64,000 bases of DNA from a bacterium (GTDB taxonomy: Bacteria > SAR324 > XYD2-FULL-50-16), in NCBI GenBank assembly GCA_024275165.1, contig JAJRZQ010000006.1, positions 1 through 64,000 on the forward strand. The letters are read 5' to 3'. Made by a program: the position numbers and the translations under genes. This document shows, in pieces, positions 24,002-32,292 of the stretch. The notes beneath the pieces were generated by a model that made no database searches, was not told where the DNA came from, and was given only the letters and a program-made list of their open reading frames with translations. How positions within the stretch are numbered: position 1 is the first letter of the stretch; every line of letters begins with the position of its first letter.

Positions 24002-26212
24002 ATGAGCGAACCCAATCTTTTCGAGCAGGAACAAAAAGTCATTGAGGCGGCCCAAACTCTGTTGCGCGACCCCGAAGCAACAAAGGACGCGGCTAGCTAT
24101 GGCCAATTGCTCCACCAATACACTAAGCTTTTCAAGCAATTCAACCGCATCGTCAAGATCAATGACCTACAGCAAAAGGCCTTAAAAAATTCCGAAGCGA
24201 AACTGCTTACAGAAATCGAGAAACGAAAAGAAATTGAAGCCCGTTTGCGGGAAAACGAGATTCAATTGGTTGCCGCCAAAGACATTGCCGAGCAAGCCTT
24301 AGAAGACAAAGCCCGCTTTTTCGCCAGCATGAGCCATGAGATCCGTACCCCTTTAAACGGGGTTTTAGGGAGCGCGCAACTCCTGCAAACCACTTCTTTA
24401 TTACCAAAACAACAAGAATATATCGAGACCATCCTCTCTTGCGGGCGCATCTTGATGGTGGTGATCAACGATATCCTAGACCTCTCTAAAATCGAATCGG
24501 GCAAGCTGGAACTCGAACACACCCCCTTCGACTTAGAAGAACTGATGGAAAAAGCGGTGGACCTGCTCTCCATCTCCGCGGCGGAAAAAGGGCTGGAATT
24601 AATCTTTCAATCCCCCACCTTAGAAAAACAACTCTATGGCGACCCCACTCGATTAATCCAGGTCTTGGTTAATTTAGTCAATAATTCCATTAAATTTACC
24701 TCCACAGGCACGATCAAAATTACCGCCGAAGTGGTGCCCGGCAAGCAGGGGGGCAAAGAACTCCTTTTTTGCGTGCAGGATACAGGAATTGGGATTCCCA
24801 AAGAAAAACAAAATCACCTCTTTCACGCCTTTAGCCAAGTCGATGTATCCACCACCCGCAAATACGGGGGCACGGGTTTAGGTCTTTCCATCTGCCAAAA
24901 GCTGACCGAATTGTGGAACGGCGCAATCTGGGTGGAAAGCGAAGAGGGCCAAGGCAGTAGCTTTTATTTTACCCTGCCCCTGCAAATCAGCGATGAAGCG
25001 GTACGAGCCAACCCCTCTTTTGAGGCTTTAGGAGGTAAAAAAATCGTGATCGCCTTGGGGCATAAGCTAGCCCAAGGCAAGGTTCACCGTTACGCCCAAA
25101 TGGCCGGCATGGAAGCGCAAAGGGCAAACACCCCCCAAGAGGCCGCCCAGGCCATGCAAAGCCGACCCGATTTATTATTGATCGACTGGGAGCATCCCAA
25201 TGCCCCGGGCTGGGATTTTGTCACCGCTTGCAAAAAAACCGGCTACCTCCCCCCCACTTTACTCCTAGGCCGCAAGGGCACGGTGCTGTCTCCCGGGCAA
25301 CTCAATCAATTTCGCGGCGGCATGCTGCACAAGCCCATCAAGCGTCTGAGCTTTTTCCAAGCCCTCACGCAATTAATCCAAGGTTTGAACTTAATTGAGG
25401 TCGATGGCCGCTCTCAGGCAGTAACCTATGAAAAAGTGGCTCAAATTCTACCTTTGTCCATCTTGTTGGTCGAAGACAACCTCGTCAATCAACGAATCAC
25501 CCAAGGGGCTTTAGAGGTCTTAGGGTATCAAATCGACATTGCCGAAAACGGTCAAATCGCGATAGAAAAATGTAAAGAGCGGGAATATCAACTCCTCTTT
25601 ATGGATATGCAAATGCCCGTCATGGGGGGGCTAGAGGCAACTCGTGAGATTCGCAAACTCTTTGGGGAAGAAACCCCCGTTATTTTGGCCATGACCGCCA
25701 ACGCCTCGGCGGAAGACATCACCGCCTGCGAGCGGGCGGGAATGCAGGGGCACTTGGCCAAACCCATCTCCATCGAGCAGGTGATCCATGCCTTGCACCG
25801 CTACGCGCCCGCTGGGGTCGTACTCAAGGGGATGGAGGCGGAAGAAAGCAAAGAAAAAGAAGAAGCATTAGACGATACCCTCTTTGACCCCTGCTTAATG
25901 CGCAGCATCAAGCAAAACTATCCGACCAACCTCTTAGCCGACCTCACCGAGTTTTATACTCAAGAATTGGATGACACCCTCAGCGAAATGCAATCCACCC
26001 TTGGATCTCAAGATTACAGCCGAGTACAGCACCTAGCCCACAAACTCAAAGGGGCCAGCATGAATATGGGAATCCGGCAGATTGCCCAATTGTTTGAGCA
26101 GATCGAAAAAGACGCGCACCAGCAAACCTTGACCCACTTAGCCCAACAACTCGATCAATTGCAACAAATCAAAGCCCCTACCCTAGAGGGACTACGCCAT
26201 TATATTCTTTAA
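24002..26212 (+). CDS. Hybrid sensor histidine kinase with two receivers and HPt
   Basis: A 736-residue cytoplasmic protein with no membrane span. An N-terminal coiled region (residues 1-100) leads to HisKA with phospho-His112 in FASMSHEIRTPLNG. The ATPase domain has NLVNNSIKFT (N box), QDTGIGIP and GGTGLGLSICQ. A first receiver-like domain (about 345-460) keeps an Asp in LLIDWEHP but lacks the usual acidic pair. A second, complete receiver follows (LVEDNLVNQRIT, Asp535 in FMDMQMPVMGG, KPIS). A C-terminal HPt domain has His680 in AHKLKGASMN. This suits a His-Asp-His phosphorelay. The input signal is unknown; a soluble partner may bind the N-terminus. Confidence 0.93.
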   Translation: MSEPNLFEQEQKVIEAAQTLLRDPEATKDAASYGQLLHQYTKLFKQFNRIVKINDLQQKALKNSEAKLLTEIEKRKEIEARLRENEIQLVAAKDIAEQALEDKARFFASMSHEIRTPLNGVLGSAQLLQTTSLLPKQQEYIETILSCGRILMVVINDILDLSKIESGKLELEHTPFDLEELMEKAVDLLSISAAEKGLELIFQSPTLEKQLYGDPTRLIQVLVNLVNNSIKFTSTGTIKITAEVVPGKQGGKELLFCVQDTGIGIPKEKQNHLFHAFSQVDVSTTRKYGGTGLGLSICQKLTELWNGAIWVESEEGQGSSFYFTLPLQISDEAVRANPSFEALGGKKIVIALGHKLAQGKVHRYAQMAGMEAQRANTPQEAAQAMQSRPDLLLIDWEHPNAPGWDFVTACKKTGYLPPTLLLGRKGTVLSPGQLNQFRGGMLHKPIKRLSFFQALTQLIQGLNLIEVDGRSQAVTYEKVAQILPLSILLVEDNLVNQRITQGALEVLGYQIDIAENGQIAIEKCKEREYQLLFMDMQMPVMGGLEATREIRKLFGEETPVILAMTANASAEDITACERAGMQGHLAKPISIEQVIHALHRYAPAGVVLKGMEAEESKEKEEALDDTLFDPCLMRSIKQNYPTNLLADLTEFYTQELDDTLSEMQSTLGSQDYSRVQHLAHKLKGASMNMGIRQIAQLFEQIEKDAHQQTLTHLAQQLDQLQQIKAPTLEGLRHYIL

Positions 26213-26224
26213 CCAGATCAAGCC

Positions 26225-26650
26225 ATGCATAACCTACGAACCTTCTTTTTCCTTCTTTTCTTCGGTTTCTTGCCCAACTTCACCTTTGCGCTTGGCGGAG
26301 ACGCAGGGCAAACCCGCAGCATCCCCCTGCCAGAAAAAAACTACTCCGTGGTAATCACCGATGTGCAAAATATCCAAACCTCGGCCGATCGCGTGAGTTG
26401 GGAGGGAAAGGTCTACCTGCAAGGCCGCCGGGGAGAAGCGCTAACCACCATCCCCTTTGAAAAAATCAGTCAAATCGAGATGATTCCCCAAACCACCGCC
26501 CCTCCGGGCAGCATCGCCACCAAGGTCACCCTGCGTAGTGGGGAATCGGTGCAACTCCATGTCAAGGGCACTTCAAAAGCCTATGGGGAAACAAGTTTCG
26601 GCAAATTCGAGATCTATTTGCAAGATGTGCGAAAAATCCTTTTCAATTAA
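26225..26650 (+). CDS. Exported hypothetical protein
   Basis: A 141-residue ORF 12 bp after the hybrid kinase, with a signal peptide (FFFLLFFGFLPNFTFALG). The mature part, about 115 residues, is beta-rich with TSADRVSWEGKVYLQG, KISQIEMIPQ and VTLRSGESVQLHVKG, and ends in FGKFEIYLQDVRKILFN. This resembles small periplasmic beta-sandwich proteins, but I recognise no family. It could be periplasmic or surface-exposed. Confidence 0.6.
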   Translation: MHNLRTFFFLLFFGFLPNFTFALGGDAGQTRSIPLPEKNYSVVITDVQNIQTSADRVSWEGKVYLQGRRGEALTTIPFEKISQIEMIPQTTAPPGSIATKVTLRSGESVQLHVKGTSKAYGETSFGKFEIYLQDVRKILFN

Positions 26651-26755
26651 GGCCCCCCTGAACAGGCAAAGGATTCCGCCAAGGCAAAAACGACAACTCC
26701 CTTGGCATGAACCGGTTCCGCGGTTCTTCCCCGAACTTTTTCCTCAAGAAGGAAC

Positions 26756-27562
26756 ATGGTAAACGACTTTTCCCACCCTCATGCCAACTCCCTTCCCCCC
26801 TTAGGAGAAGAGGGCGAAAAAAAACCCCGCGGCCCCTGGCGCATTGCCCAGGGGTTGACCGGCATCTTGGCTTTCCTGCTGATCCTTGGTGGCTTGGGGC
26901 TCTTGCCTTTGTATCTCACCTCCGCGCCGCGGTTTTTTCTGGTGGAGGGGAACGAGGTTTTAAAAGCGAAGGAAATCAAAAATCAAGTCCTCTTTGACCC
27001 CGAACAGAGTTGGTTCAGTTTAGACGCCTATATTCTTAGCTCCCAACTTCTCTCCCATCCTTGGATCAAGTCGGCGACAATCCATAAAACCCCAAGCCTC
27101 GGCCTCGTGGCCCAAATTGAGGAATATCGACCCATCGCCTATTACCGTGCGGGCACCCGGCTGTTTTTATTGAGTTCAAACCATAAGCTTTTACCGATGC
27201 GCCAAGGGAAAACCCCCTGGGACTTACCCGTACTCAGTGATCGGGCCAACCCCAACTTGCAAGCGGGCATGCGACCCGACTTCTTTCATTTGGAACGGGG
27301 TTTAAGACTGCTCCATTTACTCAAAAACTTTGCGCCCCTGCCCCTTTCGGCCATCAGCGAGATTCGCCTGCAAGACCCTTTAGACATCCAAGTCATTACG
27401 GTTATGGGGGGCAAACTGATCCACTTTGGTGACCGCGACTGGCCCAAAAAACTAACCCGCCTCAAAAAGGCTTTGCCACAAATCGCAAAACGCTTTAAGC
27501 AAATTGAACAGATTGATCTTAGAAACTTCCAAGGAGTGGCGATAAAGCTTACAGCCAGATGA
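26756..27562 (+). CDS. ftsQ: FtsQ-type cell division protein
   Basis: A 268-residue bitopic membrane protein. It has a short cytoplasmic N-terminus (residues 1-37), one membrane segment (GILAFLLILGGLGLLPLYL) and then a POTRA domain starting FFLVEGNEVLKAKEIKNQV. The FtsQ beta-domain follows (YRPIAYYRAGTRLFLLSSN, ending in FQGVAIKL). FtsQ links early and late divisome proteins in the periplasm. Unusually it is not in a dcw cluster but overlaps argD by ATGA (27559-27562). It is distant from the E. coli type, so a general POTRA-containing FtsQ-like role is the safe claim. Confidence 0.8.
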   Translation: MVNDFSHPHANSLPPLGEEGEKKPRGPWRIAQGLTGILAFLLILGGLGLLPLYLTSAPRFFLVEGNEVLKAKEIKNQVLFDPEQSWFSLDAYILSSQLLSHPWIKSATIHKTPSLGLVAQIEEYRPIAYYRAGTRLFLLSSNHKLLPMRQGKTPWDLPVLSDRANPNLQAGMRPDFFHLERGLRLLHLLKNFAPLPLSAISEIRLQDPLDIQVITVMGGKLIHFGDRDWPKKLTRLKKALPQIAKRFKQIEQIDLRNFQGVAIKLTAR

Positions 27563-28776
27563 CCAACCAAGAACTGCTTGCGCGATATAAACAAGTCATG
27601 GTGCCCAACTATGCCCCCCTCCCTTGCGTTCCCACCCGCGGCAAGGGGGTTTGGCTTTGGGACGCCGAAGATAAAAAATACCTCGACTTGACTGGCGGAA
27701 TCGCCGTTACCGGCTTAGGTCATGGACACCCGGAAGTTTTACGGGCGCTCCGGGAACAGGCCGATCAGGTCTGGCATTTGAGCAATTATTTTGCCAATGT
27801 GCCGGTCATCGAATTGGCGTAGCTTTTCTGCCAACTCACCTTTGCCCAGCGATGCTTTTTTGCCAATTCCGGCGCAGAGGTGAACGAAGCGGCCTTAAAG
27901 CTTGCCCGACGCTACGCCATTGAAACCAATCAGCACGAAAAGCATAAGATCATCGCCTTCCACAAGGCCTTTCACGGGCGAACCCTCTTTTCGGTCACCG
28001 CCGGGGGAACCGAGGCATACAAAACCAACTTTGGCCCTCTTCCCGCCCAGTTAGCGCATACAACCCACAACAACCTGGAGGCGCTGAGTCAAATCATGGG
28101 GAAAGATAGCTGCGCGGTGATCCTAGAACCCATTATGGGCGAAGGGGGCATCCACCAAATGGACCTTGAATTTGCCCAAGGGGTGAGGGCGCTTTGCGAC
28201 CAACACCAAGCCCTGCTGATTTTTGACGAAGTGCAAACGGGCATGGGCCGCACCGGCGACCTCTTTTGTTACCAGGGTTTAGGGGTAACCCCCGATATAT
28301 TAACCACTGCCAAGGCCTTAGGGAACGGGTTTCCCATTGGGGCCATGCTGACAACCGAAAAAATCGCCCAGGTTTTTCAACCCGGGGTTCACGGCACGAC
28401 TTTTGGGGGCAACCCCTTGGCCGCGGCAGTGGCCAAAAAGGTCTTGGAACTGGTGAGCGCTCCGGAAACCTTGGCAGGGGTTCGGGCCAGGGGGGAGCAA
28501 TTCGTTCAGGGGCTCAATGACTTAAACCAAAAATTTGACCTCTTTTGCGAGGTACGGGGGCGGGGGCTGCTCATCGGCGCCCAGTTAAAAGGCCCCCACC
28601 AGCAAAAAGCCAAAGACATCTTACTGCAAGCCTCGCAAAAGGGGCTTTTGATCCTGCAAGCGGGCCCGGATGTCTTGCGCTTCGCTCCCAGCTTGTTCAT
28701 CACCGAAACCGAGGTGGAACAAGCGTTGAACCTGCTCCAACAAACCTTTACCTCCTATCTGCATGAACACCGCTAA
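27559..28776 (+). pseudogene. argD: Acetylornithine aminotransferase interrupted by one TAG
   Basis: The 406-codon frame matches acetylornithine/succinyl-diaminopimelate aminotransferase over its whole length: LDLTGGIAVTGLGHGHPEV, FANSGAEVNEAALKLARR, FHGRTLFS, IFDEVQTGMGRTG, PLP Lys252 in TAKALGNGFP and GTTFGGNPL. The only fault is TAG at codon 88 (27820-27822), between VIELA and LFCQLTFAQR. Homologues usually carry E, K, R or Q at that place; GAG to TAG gives Glu. Both sides keep perfect frame and motifs. Arginine synthesis depends on this enzyme, so loss would matter unless a paralogue exists. It overlaps ftsQ upstream and prfB downstream. Confidence 0.85.
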
Positions 28777-29909
28777 TTTCGCCTTCGATCAGGCCAAACG
28801 ACTCCTGCAAAACCGCAGGGAGCGCCTCGCCGCTGTCGAAGGCTTTCTTTGACAAGACAAAACAAACCGCGCGACTTGAAGAGTTGGAGTTTCAAACCCA
28901 ACGAAGCTCATTTTGGTCCCAAGCTCAAGAAAAACAAACCCTGGTTTTAAAAGAGATCGCGGGGATCAAAGAGATTCTAGAGCGCATCGCCAAGGCAGAC
29001 CAAATCTTAGAGAACATGACGACCGCTTTAGAGCTTTTAGAAACGGAAGAAGACCCTGAACTCATCCAAGAATGGCAACGCTTGGACAAAGAAGGCGAGA
29101 AGCTCTTACGCCTCTTTGAGCTCAACCACCTGCTCGGTGCCCCTCACGACAAGGCAGGGGCGATTTTAATGATCAATTCGGGGGCAGGGGGCACCGAATC
29201 CATGGACTGGGCAGGCATGCTGCTGCGCATGTATACCCGCTGGGCAGAGGCCCAAGGGGCGAAAGTCACCCTCTTAGACCTGCAACCGGGAGAAGAGGCC
29301 GGGATTAAGTCCGCCACCTTGTCGATTGCGCTGGATTACGCCTATGGGAAACTCAAAACCGAGATGGGAGTGCATCGCTTGGTGCGCATCTCCCCCTTTG
29401 ACGCCAATCGACGAAGGCATACCAGCTTTGCTTCGGTCGCGGTTTACCCCGATTTAGACGAAGAAATCGAAATTGAGATTAAAGAATCCGACCTCCGCGT
29501 TGATACCTATCGCGCTAGCGGGGCCGGGGGCCAACATATCAATAAAACCGACTCGGCGATTCGCATCACCCACCAACCCACCGGAATTGTGGTGCAATGC
29601 CAAAATGAACGCAGCCAGCACAAAAACCGCGCCACGGCCATGAAGCTCTTAAAGGCCGCTTTATATCAGTTGGAAGAGCAAAAACAAGAGGACGAACGAG
29701 CCCAAGAAGAAGCGCAAAAGTCCGATATCGCCTGGGGCAGCCAAATCCGCTCTTATGTTTTGCACCCCTACCAACTCTGTAAGGATTACCGCTCCGATTG
29801 GGAAAGCGGCAATGTCGCCGCGGTACTGGACGGGAATTTAGACGACTTGATCGAAGCGAACCTAGCCGCCGCGGCAGAAGGAGAAAAGGGAAAATCCGCC
29901 CAGACTTAA
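28763..29909 (+). CDS. prfB: Peptide chain release factor 2 with programmed +1 frameshift
   Basis: RF2 ends translation at UGA and UAA. The gene starts at ATG 28763 (inside the argD end), reads 29 codons to CTT-TGA-C at 28847-28853, then shifts +1 and continues to TAA at 29907-29909. Product about 381 residues. The frame-0 part ends in RLAAVEGFL and the +1 part begins [14 protein letters not shown], aligning with E. coli RF2 RGYL/DYDAKKERLEE. The SPF anticodon-like tripeptide ([11 protein letters not shown]) and the catalytic GGQ in [12 protein letters not shown] are present. Autoregulation: high RF2 favours stopping at UGA, low RF2 favours the shift. Its stop overlaps the convergent lipoprotein gene. 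Confidence 0.95.
28847..28853 (+). promoter_or_regulatory. RF2 programmed frameshift site CTTTGAC
   Basis: The slippery CTT codon is followed by in-frame TGA and then C, the weak-termination context typical of prfB. A purine stretch GAAGG sits upstream in the spot of the internal Shine-Dalgarno element that stimulates shifting, though it is weaker than E. coli AGGGGG. Confidence 0.92.
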
Positions 29910-30928
29910 CCCTTCAACTTCACAAAGGGGAAAGCCCCCTCGCGAAACTCAAAAAAGGGCTTGAGCAAGATGTTTTTTTGCAACGCCGCCAGATAGTCGC
30001 GTTCTAAGGTCAATTTACGGCGAAAACGCCATAACCCGCCCACCTCTTTCTGCTGGAGTTGCAGTTGCCCGAAATCCAATAAAATACGGTGATCCGCCTG
30101 ATTGAGGTAAAGCATTTGCGGCAAAAAGTCGATTTCTGCGGCTCTGGTAATCAGAATCTTGGACCCTGCAAGCTGAACCCCGTATTCCACCGCTTGTTGG
30201 GGGAACCAAAAGTTTTCGCTCCGCCCCTGGGTTAGAGCCTTAAAGGGGAAAGCCTGAGCAATCGGGGTCAACGCGGAGGCATTGGGCTCCAACCCCCCCT
30301 CCACCCCGATGATGACAGGGCGTTTAAAATCAACGAACTTCTGAAAGCGTTCACTTTTTGGTTTGAATTTGACGAGCTTCACCCCAATGGCATGAATGGA
30401 ATAGGTCATCAAATATTGCACATTGGCATTATAAATATGATCTTCCACGCTAAATACCTGGCTTTGCGGGTCCACCTTGGCATAAAGCAACGCATTGGGG
30501 TTAGGGCTGTTGATGACCACCTGCAAGGTCATCTCATCACTCAAGGGAACTTGATGCTTTAAAGATTGAAAACGCAAATCCAATTTCCCGATGATCAAGA
30601 CCTGCGTCCACTTGCGCAACTCCGTTTGAATTGCCGTATTTTCGGGGTCTAAAGCCCTCGCTTTGGTTAAGCGGTCATAAGCTAAAGCAAATTTGCCCAG
30701 GTATAAAAACCCCTGATAGCGCTCTAACAAATCCACTGCCGTCTTTTTCGCGGTGCGGTCAAAGGCCTCGCGGTAGGCATCAATGCTGGGGCTGGCCGTG
30801 TGGGCCCGATGGTATTCGATGTTCGCTTCTTCAAAGCGACCCTCCTCTTCCAACTCCTTGCCCCGCCAATAATTATAATTGCAGGAAACTAAAAAAAGGC
30901 AGAAAAAAACTAAGGCGGTCCGTCTCAT
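29906..30928 (-). CDS. TPR-containing lipoprotein
   Basis: A 340-residue lipoprotein precursor: [16 protein letters not shown], with the lipobox Cys at residue 16. Residues about 20-115 are tetratricopeptide-like ([21 protein letters not shown] and [19 protein letters not shown]). The remaining 220 residues form a mixed beta region with no recognised family. It should be anchored in the inner or outer membrane facing the periplasm. It is last in a run of minus-strand genes (PpiD, coiled-coil, membrane or secreted protein, this one) with overlapping ends, suggesting an envelope-assembly unit. Confidence 0.75.
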   Translation of the reverse strand: MRRTALVFFCLFLVSCNYNYWRGKELEEEGRFEEANIEYHRAHTASPSIDAYREAFDRTAKKTAVDLLERYQGFLYLGKFALAYDRLTKARALDPENTAIQTELRKWTQVLIIGKLDLRFQSLKHQVPLSDEMTLQVVINSPNPNALLYAKVDPQSQVFSVEDHIYNANVQYLMTYSIHAIGVKLVKFKPKSERFQKFVDFKRPVIIGVEGGLEPNASALTPIAQAFPFKALTQGRSENFWFPQQAVEYGVQLAGSKILITRAAEIDFLPQMLYLNQADHRILLDFGQLQLQQKEVGGLWRFRRKLTLERDYLAALQKNILLKPFFEFREGAFPFVKLKG

Positions 30929-31950
30929 AAAATAGGCAATTTCGGGTTTTTGACTTCTTCTAATCGCAAGGCCGCTTGCTGGAGTTCCGACAACAGCAGG
31001 CCCTGAAAATACTCTTTTTTTGCTTTCGCTTCGCTAAAAAGCCAAGGATTTTGCTTCTCCAGCCGCAACAAGGCCTCCCTGCCGCCTCCGGTAGAAAACC
31101 CTTTCGCCCAAGCGAGCAAAATCCAACCGAGTTCGTTGTCGGGGGCGTAATGGGTTGCCTCCCCCGCGGTTTTTTCCACCCAACTCGGATAGGCTTTCAT
31201 CAAGTGGTAAGTCAGGGCCAGCAAGGCATAAAGGTTCCCCTGTTGTGGCTCTTGCTGCAAGGCCTCTTGCAGCAAAGACTCAATTTGGCGAAAATAGCGC
31301 TTTGTCTCTTGCTTGCGCTGGGGGCTGGCCAGCAACATTAAACGAGCGAGCTTTTCTGCCATGACCGGCTCTCGGCTTTCTTGAACCAAAGGATAGAGGG
31401 CCAAGAGTTCTACAGGCCGCAAGGCCTTAGCCGCGTGCTTGGACTGAAACCGCAGCAAGCTTACATATAAGGGGTCGCTCAAATCAGGAAAAAACGGTTT
31501 TTTTTCCAGCCTGTAATCGGCTTTTACAAGCGCTCCGACTTGATCGGCCCATTGGTCCAACTCGTTCATCAATTGAGTCTGGTTCCACCTCCCCTTGAGT
31601 TGCAACCCCCCAGGGCCTTTCAGATGCAAAAAAACCTGGCCCGCCACCGCTAAATATTGCCCCTGGATTTGCAAGCCCTCCCAATCAACAGGGAGGACCC
31701 GACCCCCGTCTAAGCTGTACAGCGATAGGCCCCCGGCACGCATACGGGTATAGAGCCGTTCTTCCAGGTAGAGCCCCAACCAAGCGTGGGCTTGCGAAGG
31801 CCGCAGGTTGACCCAAGGGCGCAACAGCAAGGATTCCCCAGCCATCAAAAAAGGAGCGAAAAGCAAAAAAAAGCCCAACAGAGCCCCGTAAGTTGCCTTA
31901 ACTACGATAGAACCCAAAGGGGTTTGAACTGGGGTGTTCTTCATCGTCAT
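30925..31950 (-). CDS. Exported protein with helical repeats, unknown function
   Basis: About 341 residues from the ATG at 31950, with an N-terminal hydrophobic segment (YGALLGFFLLFAPFLMAG) as signal peptide or anchor. The next 110 residues are beta-rich (GLYLEERLYTRMRAGGLSL...). The C-terminal 180 residues look like TPR-type helical repeats (QQEPQQGNLYALLALTYHLMKAYPSW). The start is uncertain: an Arg-rich extension up to 32058 lies inside the coiled-coil gene and is unlikely. It overlaps both neighbours. No family recognised. Confidence 0.6.
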   Translation of the reverse strand: MTMKNTPVQTPLGSIVVKATYGALLGFFLLFAPFLMAGESLLLRPWVNLRPSQAHAWLGLYLEERLYTRMRAGGLSLYSLDGGRVLPVDWEGLQIQGQYLAVAGQVFLHLKGPGGLQLKGRWNQTQLMNELDQWADQVGALVKADYRLEKKPFFPDLSDPLYVSLLRFQSKHAAKALRPVELLALYPLVQESREPVMAEKLARLMLLASPQRKQETKRYFRQIESLLQEALQQEPQQGNLYALLALTYHLMKAYPSWVEKTAGEATHYAPDNELGWILLAWAKGFSTGGGREALLRLEKQNPWLFSEAKAKKEYFQGLLLSELQQAALRLEEVKNPKLPIL

Positions 31951-32257
31951 GGCGCTCTGGAGTAGAAGGTTCCTCAAGGGGGGCGGAATTTTCCGTCGAA
32001 GTCTGCGCCGGAGGCTCCCGCGGTGTTTGCGGCGCGATGGGCGCCCCCTCCTTTTCAATCATGGCTGTATCGAAATGATCCTCCACCTGCTCCAACTCCC
32101 CGAGCATCTCTGTAAGCTTTACTTGATGCTCCTGCTCTGTCTCACGAAGTTGACGGTTTTCCTCTTCCAACTCCTGAACTCTTTTTCGCAACTGGATGAT
32201 GGTGTTCATCGCCTGGCGAATTTTGCTTTCAATTTGCGCAAGAATATCCAAATTCAT
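31898..32257 (-). CDS. ZapB-like coiled-coil protein
   Basis: A 119-residue protein whose first 70 residues are one long coiled coil (IIQLRKRVQELEEENRQLRE...). An acidic, Pro/Ser/Thr-rich tail follows (EEPSTPERHDDEEHP). Size and heptad pattern resemble ZapB/YiiU-type cell-division coiled coils, though the tail is unusual and the assignment is by shape only. It lies between ppiD and an exported protein gene whose 5' end it overlaps by about 50 bp. Confidence 0.6.
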   Translation of the reverse strand: MNLDILAQIESKIRQAMNTIIQLRKRVQELEEENRQLRETEQEHQVKLTEMLGELEQVEDHFDTAMIEKEGAPIAPQTPREPPAQTSTENSAPLEEPSTPERHDDEEHPSSNPFGFYRS

Positions 32258-32292
32258 CCCCCTTCATCAAAGGTTTATGGTTTCCGACTCTT

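Noticed and set aside
30925-32058. Long start of the exported protein at 32058
   Set aside because: The added 36 residues are Arg/Pro-rich and overlap the coiled-coil gene; ATG 31950 puts the hydrophobic segment near the N-terminus.
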